From Komagataella phaffii GS115 (Eukaryota > Ascomycota > Pichiomycetes > Pichiales > Pichiaceae): a DNA stretch of 64,000 bases. Below, in pieces: positions 63,526-64,000 of this stretch; positions within the stretch are counted from its first letter, which is position 1; each line of letters opens with the position of its first letter. The DNA lies in the NCBI RefSeq assembly GCF_000027005.1, contig NC_012964.1:992001-1056000 (forward strand), written 5' to 3'. The position numbers were made by a program, and so were the translations under genes. The notes under the pieces are model-generated. The model was not told where the DNA came from and ran no database searches. It saw only the letters and a list, made by a program, of their open reading frames with translations.

Positions 63526-64000
63526 TCAATACTGAATCCACTTGGCCCAGTCTCTATCCAATATTTCACTTAGCTCTTCCAGTGTCACATTTAAGTAGTA
63601 AAATTTGACAGATCGGGAACTTATGTTGTTGTTAAACATAAAACTTTGAGACTTGTTGGTATTTCTGGAAGACACGTTGATGTCTAAAAGTAGATACTTG
63701 GTAATCAGGGTCTCCCAACATTTTTCCATCAGAAACTTTTCATAGACGTTGAAACTGGCTACCACTCCGGTTGAAGATTGAAAGTTAGACATCTGGCTTA
63801 TCCTTTCTTGTTGAAATTTTTTAACCAACTTTGAATATTCTTCGTACACCAGATTGAAATTAACATTCTCAAGACATTGGTCTTTGACCACTCTACTTGC
63901 AGAAATGAGAAGCTGAATCTCCAGTTCAGACAGACCTTTAAGTATTATATCCTCTAAACACATCGGCCGAAGTAAGGACGTTATGTTGTAGGCAGAATCT
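63526..64000 (-). CDS. ORC4: Origin recognition complex subunit 4, C-terminal part, cut by the window end
   Basis: The frame is open from the window edge: codons before the ATG at 63963 continue without a stop (reading DSAYNITSLLRP), so this is the 3' end of a longer gene and at least 157 residues are visible. The pattern ELEIQLLISASRVV, FNLVYEEYSKLVKKF, CWETLITKYLLLD and YYLNVTLEELSEIL is that of the Orc4 C-terminal winged-helix region. The AAA+ ATPase part lies outside. The origin recognition complex marks replication origins. The call rests on this C-terminal segment only. Confidence 0.75.
   Translation of the reverse strand, partial: DSAYNITSLLRPMCLEDIILKGLSELEIQLLISASRVVKDQCLENVNFNLVYEEYSKLVKKFQQERISQMSNFQSSTGVVASFNVYEKFLMEKCWETLITKYLLLDINVSSRNTNKSQSFMFNNNISSRSVKFYYLNVTLEELSEILDRDWAKWIQY

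Noticed and set aside
1..64000. Bacterial-type systems (operons, CRISPR, prophage, toxin-antitoxin)
   Set aside because: The whole window is eukaryotic nuclear sequence with introns and yeast orthologues; no array or cluster of that kind is present.

Overview
This window is an ordinary, gene-dense stretch of nuclear DNA from a budding yeast (Saccharomycotina). The evidence is short 51-55 nt introns with GTAAG donors and TACTAAC-like branch points, an intron-bearing tRNA-Tyr(GUA), compact intergenic regions, and proteins that align in length and motif with yeast orthologues. The genome keeps genes that Saccharomyces cerevisiae lost (a tuberin/TSC2 orthologue and a PRCC-family protein), so it lies outside the Saccharomycetaceae proper. 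A methylotrophic yeast of the Komagataella (Pichia pastoris) type is my best guess, from memory of such genomes rather than from a search. I see no prophage, CRISPR array, operon or intact transposon.

Layout. 1-4.3 kb: TSC2, cut by the window start. 4.3-11 kb: PUF3, a SNA4-like membrane protein, AP-1 gamma-adaptin (APL4) and YOP1. 11-16 kb: a 0.8 kb gene-poor stretch, a GPI-anchored wall protein, an unknown protein and PAN3 (with an intron). 16-24 kb: a short-chain dehydrogenase, a UMP/CMP kinase with a mitochondrial-type leader, an unknown protein, acyl-CoA thioesterase TES1, DER1, a second unknown protein, and MET22. 23-29 kb: the polarity scaffold BEM1, ALG6 and a membrane-anchored GH17 glucanase-like protein. 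29-33 kb: tRNA-Tyr, EMC3, proteasome chaperone ADD66, deoxyhypusine hydroxylase LIA1 and RPA12. 33-47 kb: CCT5, ARP3, the TOR kinase, YAE1, WHI2 and ERS1. 47-58 kb: MPP10, mitochondrial cysteine synthase MCY1, phosphatase PPS1, UBA4, a p24 protein (ERP1-like) and UTP18. 58-64 kb: COA3 (intron), a KCH1-like protein, a PRCC-family protein, a MAD1-like coiled coil, MMS2 (intron), SOM1 and the end of ORC4.

How the genes relate. Several bear on growth control by TORC1: TSC2 (Rheb GAP), TOR itself, WHI2 (a TORC1 repressor in S. cerevisiae) less than 1 kb from TOR, and ERS1 (vacuolar cystine export). Ribosome assembly and translation are represented by UTP18, MPP10, RPA12, YAE1, LIA1 and UBA4. Mitochondrial biogenesis is represented by COA3, SOM1, MCY1 and the RNA-binding regulator PUF3. 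The eight PUF3 repeats read out as UGUAUAUA, and that exact octamer occurs in the 3' flanks of COA3 and of PUF3 itself. The most useful leads are this PUF3-COA3 link, phase-2 introns whose donors create an immediate stop codon, upstream ORFs before TOR, MCY1 and the PRCC-family gene, a poly(A)25 tract inside an inverted repeat before LIA1, and three proteins I could not assign.
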